From NCBI GenBank assembly GCA_035533815.1, contig DATLTB010000089.1, positions 1 through 49,167 on the forward strand: a stretch of DNA of 49,167 nt, written 5' to 3'. This DNA is from JANWKA01 sp035533815 (GTDB taxonomy: Bacteria; Bacteroidota; Bacteroidia; Chitinophagales; Chitinophagaceae). A model generated the notes under the pieces. The model searched no databases and had not been told where the DNA came from. It saw only the letters and a list, made by a program, of their open reading frames with translations. Below, piece after piece: positions 8,741-16,370 of the stretch; position 1 is the first letter of the stretch; each line of letters opens with the position of its first letter. The translations under genes were made by a program, and so were the position numbers.

Positions 8741-8748
8741 TACATTTG
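8741..8748 (+). promoter_or_regulatory. -7 element of the SGNH hydrolase gene
   Basis: TACATTTG matches TAnnTTTG. The predicted start of transcription is near 8755, about 20 bases before the ATG at 8776. TTTTCC around 8716-8721, 18-20 bases upstream, may serve as a weak -33 element. Confidence 0.6.
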
Positions 8749-8775
8749 AATTATACCGGATATATCTATCCAAAT

Positions 8776-9804
8776 ATGCGGTTCTCCCTATTAGTCTCTT
8801 TTTTATTACTTATTCTGGCCTGCCGGAATGATTTTGGTCAATCATCTGTGATCAATAAGCAGCCGGTCTTCATTTCTAAAAAGCCAACCAGGGTACGTCA
8901 TGGAGTAAATTATTATTACCATGTTAAAGCAATGGATTCTGCAGGATATCCCCTGAAAATTATAGCTGAAGAACTCCCTGACTGGCTTCATTGGGAAGCA
9001 TCCGGGGGATTAATTTCAGGCAGGACAAATATACTGGGTCAGTATCCGGTGCATTTATTGGCAATATGCGGGAAGGATACGACCCGGCAATATTATATGC
9101 TGACCGTATTCAATAGAAAAACTACTCGAATTCTATGCCTGGGGAATTCCATAACCAATGGGGTTGGAAAGTATAACAGTTACCGAAGAGATCTATGGAA
9201 GATATTGAATGGGGGGAATTATAATTTTGATTTTATCGGATCCTGGGATAAGAATACCTGGGGAACAGATGTTCCGGATCCTGATTTTGATATGGATCAC
9301 GAAGGCCATTCAGGTTGGACCACCGCGGATATTCTTCATGCACCGGTCTGGGATAGTGCCCGGGGCAATATTTATATTTGGTTGAAATCCTATACTCCGG
9401 ATATTGTTTTAGTTGAATTAGGGACTAATGATGTTTTTCATTGCCGGAAACTTCCCCGGATATTCTCAGATCTAGACACCATAGTGAAAGTTCTTCGGAA
9501 CAAAAACCCCCGGGTCGTCGTTTTAATTGCCCAGATCCCACCCTTAGGTAAGCGTTGGGCCTCTAAAAAATTATGTGGTAATGACATGACCTATTCCCAG
9601 TTATTATTGGCATACAACAGCGCGATCCCTGAATTTACGCATAGAGTCAATTTAAAGGAATCGCCGGTTATAGCAGTTGATCAGTATTCAGGGATTAATC
9701 CGGAAGTGGATATGTTTGATGATATTCATCCCAATAGGAAGGGAGAAATGATCATGGGAGAAAGATGGTTTAAAGCAATTCGAAAGTATTTGAACAGACG
9801 CTGA
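8776..9804 (+). CDS. SGNH/GDSL-type hydrolase lipoprotein
   Basis: A 342-residue putative esterase, likely acting on ester groups of surface or extracellular glycans or lipids. It begins with a lipoprotein signal peptide ending in LILAC. I chose ATG 8776 over TTG 8746 because that TTG is part of the -7 promoter box and the signal peptide begins properly at 8776. Residues about 20-105 look like a putative Ig/cadherin-like binding domain (LPDWLHW, GGLISGRT, YPVHLLAICG). The catalytic domain has block I CLGNSITNG (Ser125), block II GHSGWTT, block III ELGTNDV and block V DDIHPN (Asp315, His318), so the active site is complete. It lies downstream of the receptor/beta-helix pair but has its own promoter. 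Confidence 0.88.
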   Translation: MRFSLLVSFLLLILACRNDFGQSSVINKQPVFISKKPTRVRHGVNYYYHVKAMDSAGYPLKIIAEELPDWLHWEASGGLISGRTNILGQYPVHLLAICGKDTTRQYYMLTVFNRKTTRILCLGNSITNGVGKYNSYRRDLWKILNGGNYNFDFIGSWDKNTWGTDVPDPDFDMDHEGHSGWTTADILHAPVWDSARGNIYIWLKSYTPDIVLVELGTNDVFHCRKLPRIFSDLDTIVKVLRNKNPRVVVLIAQIPPLGKRWASKKLCGNDMTYSQLLLAYNSAIPEFTHRVNLKESPVIAVDQYSGINPEVDMFDDIHPNRKGEMIMGERWFKAIRKYLNRR

Positions 9805-10258
9805 TTTATTGCCAAAGGGACCAGAATGTTAGAATAGGGTATGAATTAAACGGCTAAGCGACCAATCATCTTCTTTTGTAAAATAATCTGCTTAAACGGA
9901 CTCACCAATTAGTATGCTATCAGGAGGAAATTCAATGTAATTTCAGTTACATTAAATTTATACTCCATGATCAAATAAATAATTTTAGCATACGTCAATT
10001 CCTTGAACCTGTTTTCTGTTTTTGCCATCCTCGGGTATAGAAGTTCAATACTTCAGCAATGGATTAGGTTAAATTGGTTAGGTCACCACGTGTTCAGTAA
10101 GATCCGATAATATGGTCATTGTCCTCATCGGAAAATATGGGGTTTTCCTCAATGATTTTAGACCTATACTTTATCTATTGAGGAATCGGCATCAACGCTC
10201 AGGATTTATCTCATGATAGATATTGATCATTTTTTTAAATGGCCGGAATCGACCAATT
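9805..10258. other. 454-bp gene-free spacer
   Basis: AT-rich, with no supported coding region on either strand. The only structure noticed is a small hairpin at 9934-9953. It separates the AT-rich receptor/esterase block from the GC-richer block that begins at 10259. Confidence 0.5.
9934..9953. repeat. Small inverted repeat
   Basis: AATGTAA (9934-9940) and TTACATT (9947-9953) form a 7-bp stem with a 6-base loop. There is no T tract on either side, so a terminator is unlikely. It could be a protein-binding site or chance. Confidence 0.3.
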
Positions 10259-10747
10259 TTAACGAATTCCTTTAAGCCTTTCCAGCACATAGTACACAGC
10301 GGGGCAAATGACTGCATTCAGGCACGTGGTGGCCGGTCGTTTGATCAGGACTTCATTGTCAGTATACGGATATTGCCGGCAATCTCCCGGTCTGGCTTCA
10401 TAAATCTGACAAAGATTATCCGCTCCTAGAAAGGGACACGGAGTGGATTTGACCACAAAATCTCCTTCTTCATCCAGATCCAGGTAGGTGTCGATCAGTA
10501 CGGATTCTTTCAGATGCAGGAATTTCGCAATCCTGCGGATATCCGGAGTTTTGAACCGCGGGCTGATCGTTTTGCAGCAATGCGCACATTGCTGGCAGCT
10601 TATGCGGGAAAAAGCCTCCTCATGAAGGGCAGGCAGTTGCTTCAATACCCTGCGGGCTTTTTTACCCTTGAACCGGTCAAGCATAAGGCGGTAATCCTTC
10701 TTCCTTTCTTCTGCCTGCTGCTGCCAGTTATCTGGTATATCCTCCAT
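10259..10747 (-). CDS. YkgJ-family cysteine cluster protein
   Basis: A 162-residue protein of the YkgJ/UPF0153 family (putative zinc- or iron-chelating domain). The diagnostic cysteines are present: CQQCAHCC, CPFL, NLCQIYEARPGDCRQYP, plus two late Cys (TTCLNAVIC). Such proteins are thought to bind a metal cluster; biochemical function is not established. I start it at ATG 10747 (MEDIPDNW) rather than the longer frame to 10816. The added residues are unlike the family, and a -7 promoter box (10759-10752) lies inside that longer stretch. The gene is divergent from gcvP, with 109 bases between starts. Predicted cytoplasmic. Confidence 0.88.
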   Translation of the reverse strand: MEDIPDNWQQQAEERKKDYRLMLDRFKGKKARRVLKQLPALHEEAFSRISCQQCAHCCKTISPRFKTPDIRRIAKFLHLKESVLIDTYLDLDEEGDFVVKSTPCPFLGADNLCQIYEARPGDCRQYPYTDNEVLIKRPATTCLNAVICPAVYYVLERLKGIR

Positions 10748-10751
10748 GCGC

Positions 10752-10759
10752 CAAAGATA
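10752..10759 (-). promoter_or_regulatory. -7 element of the YkgJ-family gene
   Basis: On the minus strand TATCTTTG matches TAnnTTTG and ends 4 bases before the ATG at 10747. The mRNA would have almost no leader. This supports the shorter start. Confidence 0.45.
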
Positions 10760-10823
10760 TATCAATAGGCAAACAGAAACCGGGTAACCGGGTATCTTTT
10801 GCCGTGGTTTTGGCAAACTGCCC

Positions 10824-10831
10824 TAAATTTG
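10824..10831 (+). promoter_or_regulatory. -7 element of gcvP
   Basis: TAAATTTG matches TAnnTTTG and lies 25 bases before the gcvP ATG. A TTTG at 10809-10812 is only 11 bases away, too close for a normal -33 element. Confidence 0.5.
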
Positions 10832-10856
10832 CCCATTCAATTTTTATCCTCCCAAC

Positions 10857-13730
10857 ATGAACCTTTTTGAACAGCAGGATCAGGAATTCACCGGCAGGCA
10901 TATTGGCCCTGGGGCAGCAGATACGAAAGTGATGCTGCAGGTAATCGGGGCCGAAAGCCTGGAAGGGCTGGTGGACAAGACCATTCCTCCGGATATCCGG
11001 ATGTCCGGTAAGCTGGAAACCCCGTCTCCGGTCAGCGAGTACCAGTACCTGGAAGGGCTCCGCAAGCTGGCTGCTAAGAATAAGATATGTAAAAACTATA
11101 TCGGGATGGGGTATCATCCAGCTATTTTGCCTCCAGTAATCCGGCGTAATGTTTTTGAAAACCCCGGCTGGTACACTCCATATACTCCCTACCAGGCGGA
11201 GATCGCGCAGGGAAGGCTGGAATGCCTGCTCACCTTTCAGACCCTGGTCAGTGACCTGACCGGCCTGCCCCTGGCGAACGCCAGTTTGCTGGATGAAGGT
11301 ACAGCTGCTGCGGAAGCCATGCATATGTGCCTGGGATCCGTAGATAAGGAAAAATCACAGCCCACCCGGAAATTTTTCGTGGATGAGCAGATCTTCCCCC
11401 AGACCCGGGATATCCTTATCGGCCGCGCCGGTCCCTCCGGCATTGAGTTAGTTTTCGGAGATTTCAGGAATTTCCAGCCGGATGAAGGATATTTCGGGAT
11501 CCTCCTCCAATATCCGGATGATCACGGGGAAGTCAGGGATTATCGCGTTCTCACCGGCCTGGCCCACCATAAGCATATTCCCGTCGTGATGGCCACTGAC
11601 CTGCTAGCCCTTACCTTGCTCACACCTCCAGGGGAGCTGGGAGCTGATCTGGCGGTAGGATCTGCCCAGCGTTTCGGGATACCCCTTGGATACGGAGGCC
11701 CTCATGCCGCCTTCCTGGCTGCCTCAGAACAGTTCAAACGGTTTATTCCGGGAAGGATTATTGGGGTATCCGAAGATGCCGGGGGCAGACGGGCCCTCCG
11801 TATGGCCCTGCAGACCCGGGAACAGCATATCCGTAGGGAAAAAGCCACCTCCAATATTTGTACCGCCCAGGCCCTGCTGGCTAATATGTCTGCCTTGTAT
11901 GCAGTTTACCATGGGCCTGATGGGTTAAAAAATATTGCCTTAAGGATTTCCCTGCTGGCCCGGGGCCTGGCAAAGGCCCTGGAATCCAGGGGATTCAGGC
12001 AACTCAATAATGGATATTTTGACACCCTGAGGGTGGAAGTGTCCAGTCCGGACCATTTCAGAAGCCTGGCAGAAAGAGAACGCCTGAATTTCCGGTATTT
12101 TCCGGATGGTACAGTAGGGGTATCAGTCAATGAGACCACCACCCGGGCAGATATTGATCAGATCATGTCTGTGTTCCTAAACTCGCAGGAAGAAAAGGCT
12201 GCGGATAAATTCTTCCTGGATAGCTCCTTGGATAACATCCCTGCTTCCCTGACCAGGAAAAGTCCTTACCTGTTGCATCCGGTGTTTAACAGCCATCATT
12301 CGGAAACCCGCATGATGCGGTATATCCGGCATCTGGAATCCCGGGATCTGGCCCTCAATACCTCTATGATCCCGTTGGGATCCTGTACCATGAAGCTGAA
12401 CAGCACCACGGAATTAATCCCGTTGGGCTGGCCTGAGTGGGCGGATATTCACCCTTTTGTTCCGCCGCAACAGGCGGAAGGCTACCAACAGATGCTTCAG
12501 GAACTGGACCAGATGCTGCAGGCTATAACCGGCTTTGCGGCATGCTCCCTGCAGCCTAATTCAGGAGCCCAGGGTGAATATACAGGGCTGATGGTGATCA
12601 AAGCCTATCTCCGGGATATTGGAGAGGTACAGCGAAATATAGTACTGATTCCAGTGTCCGCCCATGGTACTAATCCTGCCAGCGCGGTGATGGCCGGAAT
12701 GCAGGTGATCACGGTGAACTGCGATGATGCCGGAAACATTGACCTGAATGACCTGGAATCCAAGGCCAGGGCAAATGCCCCCTCCCTGGCTGCCCTAATG
12801 GTCACCTATCCTTCTACCCATGGCGTCTTTGAAGTCCGGATCAAGGAAATCTGCCAGATCATCCATGCAAACGGCGGACAGGTATATATGGATGGGGCCA
12901 ATTTGAATGCCCAGGTTGGGCTGACCAGCCCCGCATTAACCGGTGCCGATGTCTGCCACCTGAACCTGCATAAAACCTTTGCCATTCCTCATGGTGGAGG
13001 CGGACCGGGCATGGGACCGATTGGAGTGGCGGCCCACCTGGCAGCCTACCTGCCCGGACATCCCCAGGAGAAACCTGCAAGGGAAAAAGCCATTCATGCA
13101 GTGGCTGCTGCCCCTTTCAGCAGTGCCAGTATCCTGCTCATTTCCTACGGTTATATCCGTTTACTGGGACCGGAAGGATTACGACTGGCAACTGCTTATG
13201 CCATCCTAAATGCCAATTATATGAAAGCCCTTCTGGCTCCGCATTTCCAGATTCTATTTGCTGGGGCACACGGATTTTGCGCCCACGAGTTCATCCTGGA
13301 TCTGAGACCATTCCGGTCATGCGGGGTAGAGGCTGAGGATGTGGCCAAAAGGCTGATGGATTACAGCTTTCATGCCCCCACACTCTCTTTCCCGGTGCCG
13401 GGTACCCTGATGATTGAACCCACCGAGAGTGAGGACAAGGCTGAACTGGACCGGTTCTGCCAGGCCCTAATTGCCATCCGGGCCGAGATTGCAGATATTG
13501 AATCGGGAAAATCGGACCGAAAGGATAACCCACTCCATAATGCCCCACATACCCAGGCGGACCTGATGGCCAATGACTGGAGTCATCCATACAGCCGGCA
13601 GCAGGCTGCTTTTCCACTGGATTTTCTCTGGGAGCACAAATTCTGGCCGGCCGTGGGCAGGCTGAACAATACATTGGGAGATCGTAACCTGGTATGTACC
13701 TGTGAACCCACTTCGTCCTATGCAGACTGA
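10857..13730 (+). CDS. gcvP: Glycine dehydrogenase (decarboxylating), P protein
   Basis: The PLP-dependent P protein of the glycine cleavage system. It decarboxylates glycine and loads the aminomethyl group on the lipoyl arm of GcvH. At 957 residues it is the full-length single-chain form, with both halves present: N-terminal (FTGRHIGPG; YIGMGYHPAILPPVI) and C-terminal (PLGSCTMKLN; YMDGANLNAQVG). The PLP-binding motif NLHKTFAIPHGGGGPG places the Schiff-base lysine at residue 706. The H, T and L proteins are not nearby, so the system is scattered in this genome. No glycine-riboswitch-like structure was seen in the short leader. The stop lies 10 bases from that of the convergent nucleotidase gene. 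Confidence 0.98.
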   Translation: MNLFEQQDQEFTGRHIGPGAADTKVMLQVIGAESLEGLVDKTIPPDIRMSGKLETPSPVSEYQYLEGLRKLAAKNKICKNYIGMGYHPAILPPVIRRNVFENPGWYTPYTPYQAEIAQGRLECLLTFQTLVSDLTGLPLANASLLDEGTAAAEAMHMCLGSVDKEKSQPTRKFFVDEQIFPQTRDILIGRAGPSGIELVFGDFRNFQPDEGYFGILLQYPDDHGEVRDYRVLTGLAHHKHIPVVMATDLLALTLLTPPGELGADLAVGSAQRFGIPLGYGGPHAAFLAASEQFKRFIPGRIIGVSEDAGGRRALRMALQTREQHIRREKATSNICTAQALLANMSALYAVYHGPDGLKNIALRISLLARGLAKALESRGFRQLNNGYFDTLRVEVSSPDHFRSLAERERLNFRYFPDGTVGVSVNETTTRADIDQIMSVFLNSQEEKAADKFFLDSSLDNIPASLTRKSPYLLHPVFNSHHSETRMMRYIRHLESRDLALNTSMIPLGSCTMKLNSTTELIPLGWPEWADIHPFVPPQQAEGYQQMLQELDQMLQAITGFAACSLQPNSGAQGEYTGLMVIKAYLRDIGEVQRNIVLIPVSAHGTNPASAVMAGMQVITVNCDDAGNIDLNDLESKARANAPSLAALMVTYPSTHGVFEVRIKEICQIIHANGGQVYMDGANLNAQVGLTSPALTGADVCHLNLHKTFAIPHGGGGPGMGPIGVAAHLAAYLPGHPQEKPAREKAIHAVAAAPFSSASILLISYGYIRLLGPEGLRLATAYAILNANYMKALLAPHFQILFAGAHGFCAHEFILDLRPFRSCGVEAEDVAKRLMDYSFHAPTLSFPVPGTLMIEPTESEDKAELDRFCQALIAIRAEIADIESGKSDRKDNPLHNAPHTQADLMANDWSHPYSRQQAAFPLDFLWEHKFWPAVGRLNNTLGDRNLVCTCEPTSSYAD

Positions 13731-13740
13731 GGCCGGCTTC

Positions 13741-14265
13741 TTAAATAAGCATTTTTTCCACCGCCCTCCAGCTATCAGCCCGTTCATATTGGGACTCAGA
13801 AAAATTATGATTCTGGGTGAACAGGATGGGTCTGCCACGGAAATTGGCAAAATTACGGCTGCGGTCATCGATCATGATATCAGTCTGAATGAATTTCTTG
13901 CTTCCGCATAGGCAGATCTGGGACCAGGTGATAAAGGGAAAATATTGTTGCACCCATTCCACTTTATCCTTCAGGGAATTCGGAAATTCCACGGCGGAAG
14001 AACAGATAAACACTTCATATTTTGCATGAAGCTTTTCCAAGACTTCCGGCGCATCCGCAATGACGGGAATATCCCTGCAGAAACCGGGGGTGTTGAGGTA
14101 CTCCCGGAAAATGCCCCGCTTGTCAGGAGGCACCAGACTGCTGATCTCCCGGCCCTCAAGCTGCTGCCGGGTAATCCAAATCCCGGTATCCCGGTGGTAC
14201 CATTGCACGAATTTCTCAACGGTATCGGCAATGGTTTCATCCATGTCAATGGCAATACTTTGCAT
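13741..14265 (-). CDS. 5'(3')-deoxyribonucleotidase-like HAD phosphatase
   Basis: A 174-residue HAD-superfamily protein of the NT5C (5' nucleotidase, cytosolic type C) type, expected to dephosphorylate deoxyribonucleoside monophosphates. The HAD motifs are in order: I IDMDETIAD (nucleophile Asp7, acid/base Asp9), II ICSSAVEF, a lysine in SLKDKVEW, and IV IMIDDRSRNF. The length fits small bacterial members. It starts 5 bases after the MFS gene stop and is probably translated from the same mRNA as the FKBP and MFS genes. Substrate choice is inferred from family resemblance. Confidence 0.88.
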   Translation of the reverse strand: MQSIAIDMDETIADTVEKFVQWYHRDTGIWITRQQLEGREISSLVPPDKRGIFREYLNTPGFCRDIPVIADAPEVLEKLHAKYEVFICSSAVEFPNSLKDKVEWVQQYFPFITWSQICLCGSKKFIQTDIMIDDRSRNFANFRGRPILFTQNHNFSESQYERADSWRAVEKMLI

Positions 14266-14270
14266 ATCCT

Positions 14271-15473
14271 TTATTTAGATTTTCGAAACGGGACTAGGGC
14301 AGCTCCCATGCCTAATAGGGCCATTCCCATACCGGCAGCACAAACGCCTGCCCATCCAAAACTATCCCAGGCCATGCTGCCCAGGGTCGAACCCAGGGTT
14401 CCTCCGATGAAAAAAGAAGTCATATACAGGGTATTCAGCCGGGTCCTTGCGGATGGGATTAGGGCATAATTCCGGGCCATATTCGGGATATGGGCGCTCT
14501 GCATACCCAGATCCAGGAGGATGACCCCCCCGATGACGAAAAACACACTAAACCTGCCCAGCCATAGATCAACAAATCCTACCATGATCATGATTGTGCC
14601 GCTCCGGATGGCTACCATGGGGTTCCCCCGGTCGATGAACCGGCCGATCAAGGGGGAAGCCAGTGCGCCTCCAGCCCCAATCAGTCCGAAAAGCCCGATG
14701 ACTGAAAGCGAGTAATGATAGGGAACTGCCCCGAGGAAAAATGCCATGGTCGCCCAGAATGCTGAAATGGCCCCAAAGAGGGCTGCTCCGATGATTGCGC
14801 TTTGCTGCACCACCGGCTGCTGCTTCAGGAGCACCCAGAGCGAACCCATGAGTTGCCGGTAGGTTCCGGTAAAAGCCGGAGTTTCCGCTGGCAGCATCCG
14901 GAACATCAGCCATGCCATGATTAACATCATTGCTGTCGCTGTAATATAGACCATGCGCCAGCCGAGATATTGGGCGACCAGCCCGCTAAGTGTCCGGGAA
15001 ACCAGGATGCCGGCCAGGAGGCCTCCCATCATGGCACCAATCACCTTGCCTCGCTCTTCATCGCGGGCCAGGTGGGCCGCAAGCGGAATGAACACTTGAC
15101 AGGCCGTGGTGGCTATCCCGATAATCAGGCTGGCAGCTGCCAGGGAGCCAATATTGCGGGAAAGGGCTGCGGCCGCCAATGCCATGGCAGCCAGCAAATG
15201 CATGGCCACAATCATCCTTCGCCGCTGCAGCTTATCCCCCAACGGGACAATGAAAAATAACCCCAGCCCATAACCCGCCTGGGTCAGGATATTGATCAGG
15301 GAAGCCTTGGATTCGCTGACCCGGAAATCCCGGGCGAAAGCCCCCAGCAGGGGCTGGCAATAATAGATATTAGCTACAACCACCCCGCAACCCGCGGCCA
15401 TCAGGTATTTCAGGGAAGGCCGGAGCCCCGGGGAAGGCAAGGAATCCGGGTTAATGGTATCTGGTAATGGCAT
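14271..15473 (-). CDS. MFS transporter
   Basis: A 400-residue major facilitator superfamily permease with about 12 hydrophobic segments. The conserved loop between segments 2 and 3 is recognisable (PLGDKLQRRRM), and a related motif begins the second half (PLIGRFIDRGNP). It resembles the DHA1/YnfM-type drug or metabolite efflux branch (early segment VANIYYCQPLLGAFARDF), but the substrate cannot be read from sequence. It sits between the FKBP gene (30 bases upstream) and the nucleotidase gene (5 bases downstream). This suggests an operon whose common purpose is not obvious. Confidence 0.9.
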   Translation of the reverse strand: MPLPDTINPDSLPSPGLRPSLKYLMAAGCGVVVANIYYCQPLLGAFARDFRVSESKASLINILTQAGYGLGLFFIVPLGDKLQRRRMIVAMHLLAAMALAAAALSRNIGSLAAASLIIGIATTACQVFIPLAAHLARDEERGKVIGAMMGGLLAGILVSRTLSGLVAQYLGWRMVYITATAMMLIMAWLMFRMLPAETPAFTGTYRQLMGSLWVLLKQQPVVQQSAIIGAALFGAISAFWATMAFFLGAVPYHYSLSVIGLFGLIGAGGALASPLIGRFIDRGNPMVAIRSGTIMIMVGFVDLWLGRFSVFFVIGGVILLDLGMQSAHIPNMARNYALIPSARTRLNTLYMTSFFIGGTLGSTLGSMAWDSFGWAGVCAAGMGMALLGMGAALVPFRKSK

Positions 15474-15503
15474 GGCTCCGGATCAATATCCCAAAGTGAA
15501 CGG

Positions 15504-16214
15504 CTATTTGTCGATGCTGATCAGGTGGACATCAAAGATCAGGACCGAATTTGGAGGGATCTGGCCAGCCTGCCGGTTACCATATCCCAGCCCGGGTGGG
15601 ATGAACAAACGCCATGTAGAGCCCACCGGCATCAGCTGCAGGGCTTCTGACCAGCCCTTGATCACCTTATTGACCCCGAGGGTAAGGGGTTTACCACGCT
15701 GGATGGAACTGTCAAATACCTTCCCATCGGTCAACTTACCTTCATAGTCCACCGTGACCCGGTCTGTCCCCACAGGCCTGGGGCCATTGCCTGCTATCAG
15801 GACCTGGTACTGCAGCCCGCTCGGAAGGCTAATTACCCCGGAATGATGCTGATTAGCTGCCAGGAACTGTTGTCCTTCCTTTTGTGCTTCGGCTGCATTG
15901 TTTTGCATAATAGTCTGTAGTTGTGTGGTTATCGTTTTCTTTACCAGCTGATCATTCATAACAGGTGTATTTCCCTCCAGGACCGTATTGATGGCCGCAT
16001 CAAACTTATCCACCCGGAGCTTTTCCAGTCCCTGGGACCTGAGCCACTGGGCATAATTGATTCCCAGGGCATAACTCAGGCTATCCTCCCCACTGATCAG
16101 TTTAACGGGATGACCGGGCTTGCTGAGGGAATGTTTTTCCAGGGTCTGGCCAATGGCGGTTCTGCCAAATAACCCCGGGGGAATAAAAATCAGTAAAATG
16201 CAAATGTATTTCAT
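15504..16214 (-). CDS. FKBP-type peptidyl-prolyl cis-trans isomerase
   Basis: A 236-residue secreted isomerase that speeds proline isomerisation in folding envelope proteins. It has a signal peptide (about 1-23, ending AIGQ). An FKBP N-terminal dimerisation-type domain follows (about 48-115, SYALGINYAQWL, TQLQTIMQNN), then the catalytic FKBP domain (about 130-236: VTVDYEGKLTDGKVFDSS, GWSEALQLMPVGS, IPPNSVLIFDVHLIS). This is the FklB/FkpA/Mip layout. It is the first gene of a likely FKBP-MFS-nucleotidase operon, with a -7 element just upstream. The groESL operon ends just before, behind a terminator. Confidence 0.93.
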   Translation of the reverse strand: MKYICILLIFIPPGLFGRTAIGQTLEKHSLSKPGHPVKLISGEDSLSYALGINYAQWLRSQGLEKLRVDKFDAAINTVLEGNTPVMNDQLVKKTITTQLQTIMQNNAAEAQKEGQQFLAANQHHSGVISLPSGLQYQVLIAGNGPRPVGTDRVTVDYEGKLTDGKVFDSSIQRGKPLTLGVNKVIKGWSEALQLMPVGSTWRLFIPPGLGYGNRQAGQIPPNSVLIFDVHLISIDK

Positions 16215-16236
16215 GGCCCTTCGGATAAAAGTGCTG

Positions 16237-16244
16237 CAAAAGTA
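16237..16244 (-). promoter_or_regulatory. -7 element of the FKBP operon
   Basis: On the minus strand TACTTTTG matches TAnnTTTG and lies 22 bases before the FKBP start codon. It is downstream of the groEL terminator, so it would drive FKBP separately from groESL. Confidence 0.55.
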
Positions 16245-16299
16245 TCCAATTTCTCCATACCTGTAACCAGGTTATCCCCCTTAAACCGGCAATGCCAAA

Positions 16300-16335
16300 T
16301 AAAAAAAAGTCCCGTCTGAATGAACAGGCGGGACT
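16300..16335 (-). terminator. Rho-independent terminator of groES-groEL
   Basis: The arms 16308-16318 (AGTCCCGTCTG) and 16325-16335 (CAGGCGGGACT) pair over 11 positions with one G-U and a 6-base loop. On the minus strand the stem is followed at once by eight T residues. It lies 35 bases after the groEL stop. Confidence 0.92.
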
Positions 16336-16370
16336 GTAGAGGATATTTTTCCTTTATATCGAAGGAGGGA

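Noticed and set aside
8746..8775. TTG start for the SGNH hydrolase
   Set aside because: The TTG is part of the TAnnTTTG box and the added residues precede a proper lipoprotein signal peptide beginning at ATG 8776.
10728..11324. A 198-residue minus-strand frame opposite the start of gcvP
   Set aside because: It overlaps the gcvP N-terminus and both promoters; composition is that of a shadow frame.
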